Shown: positions 4,440-5,749 of the stretch, in pieces
How the letters are laid out: each line of letters opens with the position of its first letter
Numbering within the stretch: the stretch's first letter is position 1
Source of the DNA: Bauldia sp.
GTDB lineage: Bacteria > Pseudomonadota > Alphaproteobacteria > Rhizobiales > Kaistiaceae
Direction of reading: 5' to 3'
NCBI GenBank assembly: GCA_020442095.1
Contig: JAGRKY010000137.1
Coordinates: 1 to 5,749 of the forward strand
Length of the DNA stretch: 5,749 nt
Made by a program: the position numbers and the translations under genes
Notes under the pieces: generated by a model
Seen by the model: the letters and a program-made list of their open reading frames with translations, nothing else
Told to the model about the DNA's origin: nothing
Database searches by the model: none

Positions 4440-5749
4440 CTAGCCGTCCCGGTCGCGCGATTCCAATTGCGCCTTCAGCGCGGCGAGCGCCGCGAAAGGC
4501 GAATTCGGATCGGCGGTCTTTTCGCGCGGCGGCCGGCTGGCGGGTGGCGGCCTCTCCTTGCCACCACGTTGGCCTTCGGCCTTGCGGTCGCCGCGCTGCG
4601 GCTTGCGCTGCCGGTGCTTGCGGCCGGCGTTATCGCCATCGGCCGACTGCTCCGGCCGGCCGTGACCCGCCGGCCCGTCGGCATCGGGCTTCGTCCGCGC
4701 CTGGCGCTCCGGGCGGCGCTCAGGCCGACCCTCCGGCCGACTCTCCGGTCGACCGTGGCGCCCGGCCGGGCGGCCGGACCGCTGGGGCCGCCAGATCTCG
4801 ATGAAGGCCGGTTCCTCCGGCGCGGCGGCTTCTGCCGTAGCGGTCGCGGGCGGGGCGGCATCCGTGGCGTCGGGCGCTTCGGTGGTCCCTGCCAGAGGCT
4901 CCGCCGGTGTCTCGGGCGCCGCTACAGGCTCTGCCTCGGCTACGGGCGCGTCGGCGGCGGTATCGGCAGTCGGCTCTTCCGGTGCCGGCTCGGTCTCCGC
5001 TGCCGCGGGTTCCGCGGTTTCGGTCGTCTCGGGCGCGGCGGCCACGGTCTCCTCGGCCGGCTTGTCTTCGCCGGCAGGCGCGTCTTCGGGCGTGGCCGGC
5101 GCCGTCGCGACTTCCGGCGCCGCTTCCGGCGTTGCTTCCGGTTCGGGCGGCTTGGGCTTGCGCTCCATCCGGTAGCCGAGGGCGCGCAGGACGGAGGAGA
5201 AATCCTCGCCCGAGCAGCCAAGCAGCGAGGTCATGGCGACGGTGACGGTGAAGCCGTTGCCGGGGACGGCCCCTTCCGGCGGCTGCGGATTTTCCGGCGT
5301 CGGGCGCCAGGCGATCAGCGGCCGGATGAGGTCCGCCAGCCGCTCGAGGATATCGAGCCGGATCGCCATGTTGCCGGCGACGCGGTAGCCGACGACACGA
5401 TAGAGCGCCGCCGGGATGGCGGGATCGACGGGAACGCTGGTGCGGCCCGTGGCGGCAAGCGTCGTCAGGCCGCCGACCTCGTCGAAGCCGCCATGCTTCA
5501 GCACCCAGAAGGTGGCGAGCAGGGCGCTCGGCCCGGGCTTCAGCAGCGCCGGGACGTAGATGTGATGGGCGCCGAAGCGGACGCCCAGGGCGCGCATGCC
5601 GGCCCGGGCATCCTGGTCGAGGCCACGCACCTCCTCGGCGATCTCGGCGCGATCGATGGTGCCGAAATTCTCCGCCAGCCGGAAGGCGATGCCGCGCGCC
5701 GCCGGGGCGAGGTTCTCCGCGTCGCGGAGGTCGAAGAGCGGCTTCAGCA
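4440..5749 (-). CDS. Helicase-related protein (Suv3/DEAD-like), C-terminal part, N-terminus outside window
   Basis: The frame runs open to the right edge, so the ATPase motifs are not visible; 435 residues remain. The first ~195 residues are globular and match, from memory, the C-terminal region of rhizobial helicase-related proteins: KPLFDLRDAENLAPAARGI at the edge, then ALGVRFGAHHIYVPALLKP and GCSGEDFSSVLRALGYRM. Then come an acidic Ala/Glu/Pro/Thr linker (about 200-313; 29 acidic residues, one Lys), a short FIEIWRPQR motif (315-323), an Arg/Gly/Pro-rich basic stretch (about 320-410), and a conserved-looking end, DPNSPFAALAALKAQLE (413-429). The family is thought to unwind RNA; the basic part likely binds nucleic acid. 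Distinct methionine-like codons in this fragment (for example GTG at 5630) are internal, not starts. It heads an operon with the S4 gene. The helicase call rests on memory of the family and gene context, since no helicase motif is in view. Confidence 0.75.
   Translation of the reverse strand, partial: LKPLFDLRDAENLAPAARGIAFRLAENFGTIDRAEIAEEVRGLDQDARAGMRALGVRFGAHHIYVPALLKPGPSALLATFWVLKHGGFDEVGGLTTLAATGRTSVPVDPAIPAALYRVVGYRVAGNMAIRLDILERLADLIRPLIAWRPTPENPQPPEGAVPGNGFTVTVAMTSLLGCSGEDFSSVLRALGYRMERKPKPPEPEATPEAAPEVATAPATPEDAPAGEDKPAEETVAAAPETTETAEPAAAETEPAPEEPTADTAADAPVAEAEPVAAPETPAEPLAGTTEAPDATDAAPPATATAEAAAPEEPAFIEIWRPQRSGRPAGRHGRPESRPEGRPERRPERQARTKPDADGPAGHGRPEQSADGDNAGRKHRQRKPQRGDRKAEGQRGGKERPPPASRPPREKTADPNSPFAALAALKAQLESRDRDG
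4704..4751 (-). repeat. Short RPE[S/G/R] coding repeat in helicase tail
   Basis: Four imperfect 12-bp units encode RPES, RPEG, RPER and RPER in a row, within a longer GR-rich run that starts near 4775. The units resemble RG/RGG-type RNA-binding tails, though the alternating Glu makes them mixed-charge. Such units can expand or contract by replication slippage. Confidence 0.6.

Noticed and set aside
3511..4443. Long plus-strand frame of 310 residues
   Set aside because: It runs antisense across two well-supported genes, fdxA and the S4 gene, and the gap between them; a typical GC-rich shadow frame without recognisable domains.
4801..5175. Open plus-strand frame rich in Ser/Gly/Ala/Val
   Set aside because: It is antisense to the acidic Ala/Glu/Pro linker of the helicase protein and is explained by that low-complexity codon use.

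Overview
The window is high-GC DNA from a Gram-negative alphaproteobacterium, most likely of the Rhizobiales (Hyphomicrobiales). Three things point there: a heat-shock sigma factor close to the rhizobial RpoH2 type, a CarD core and a seven-iron ferredoxin of the form usual in that group, and a helicase / S4-domain / ferredoxin / CarD gene order that I associate from memory with rhizobial chromosomes. No species can be named from the sequence alone. It looks like core chromosome: no insertion sequence, phage gene, tRNA, rRNA or CRISPR array is visible.

Layout. A plus-strand gene, cut by the left edge, encodes the C-terminal two thirds of an envelope M48 zinc protease (1-993). It converges on five minus-strand genes. 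Read in their own direction from the right edge, these are: a helicase-related protein cut by the right edge (5749-4440); a small S4-domain RNA-binding protein of the HslR/Hsp15 type (4428-4027), 11 bases after it; a 7Fe ferredoxin, fdxA (3897-3559); a CarD-family RNA polymerase regulator with a 202-residue histone-H1-like basic tail (3254-2079); and rpoH (1902-1039). A strong hairpin terminator separates carD from rpoH, and carD has a clear sigma-70-type promoter with a leader of about 165 nt, so there are at least three transcription units.

Together the cluster is about RNA polymerase and RNA handling under stress: a heat-shock sigma factor, a global RNAP-binding regulator, a heat-shock-type RNA-binding protein and an RNA helicase relative, with a ferredoxin between them.

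The most unusual things are: (1) CarD fused in frame to a long Ala/Lys/Pro tail, with a relict or working internal start that would give a normal-length CarD; (2) a perfect 10-bp-arm palindrome abutting the -35 box of the carD promoter; (3) an imperfect 44-63 bp repeat that spans the stop codons of both the S4 gene and fdxA, so that fdxA is bracketed by homologous DNA; (4) a helicase C-terminus made of an acidic block followed by an Arg-rich block. I see no wholly new multi-gene system.
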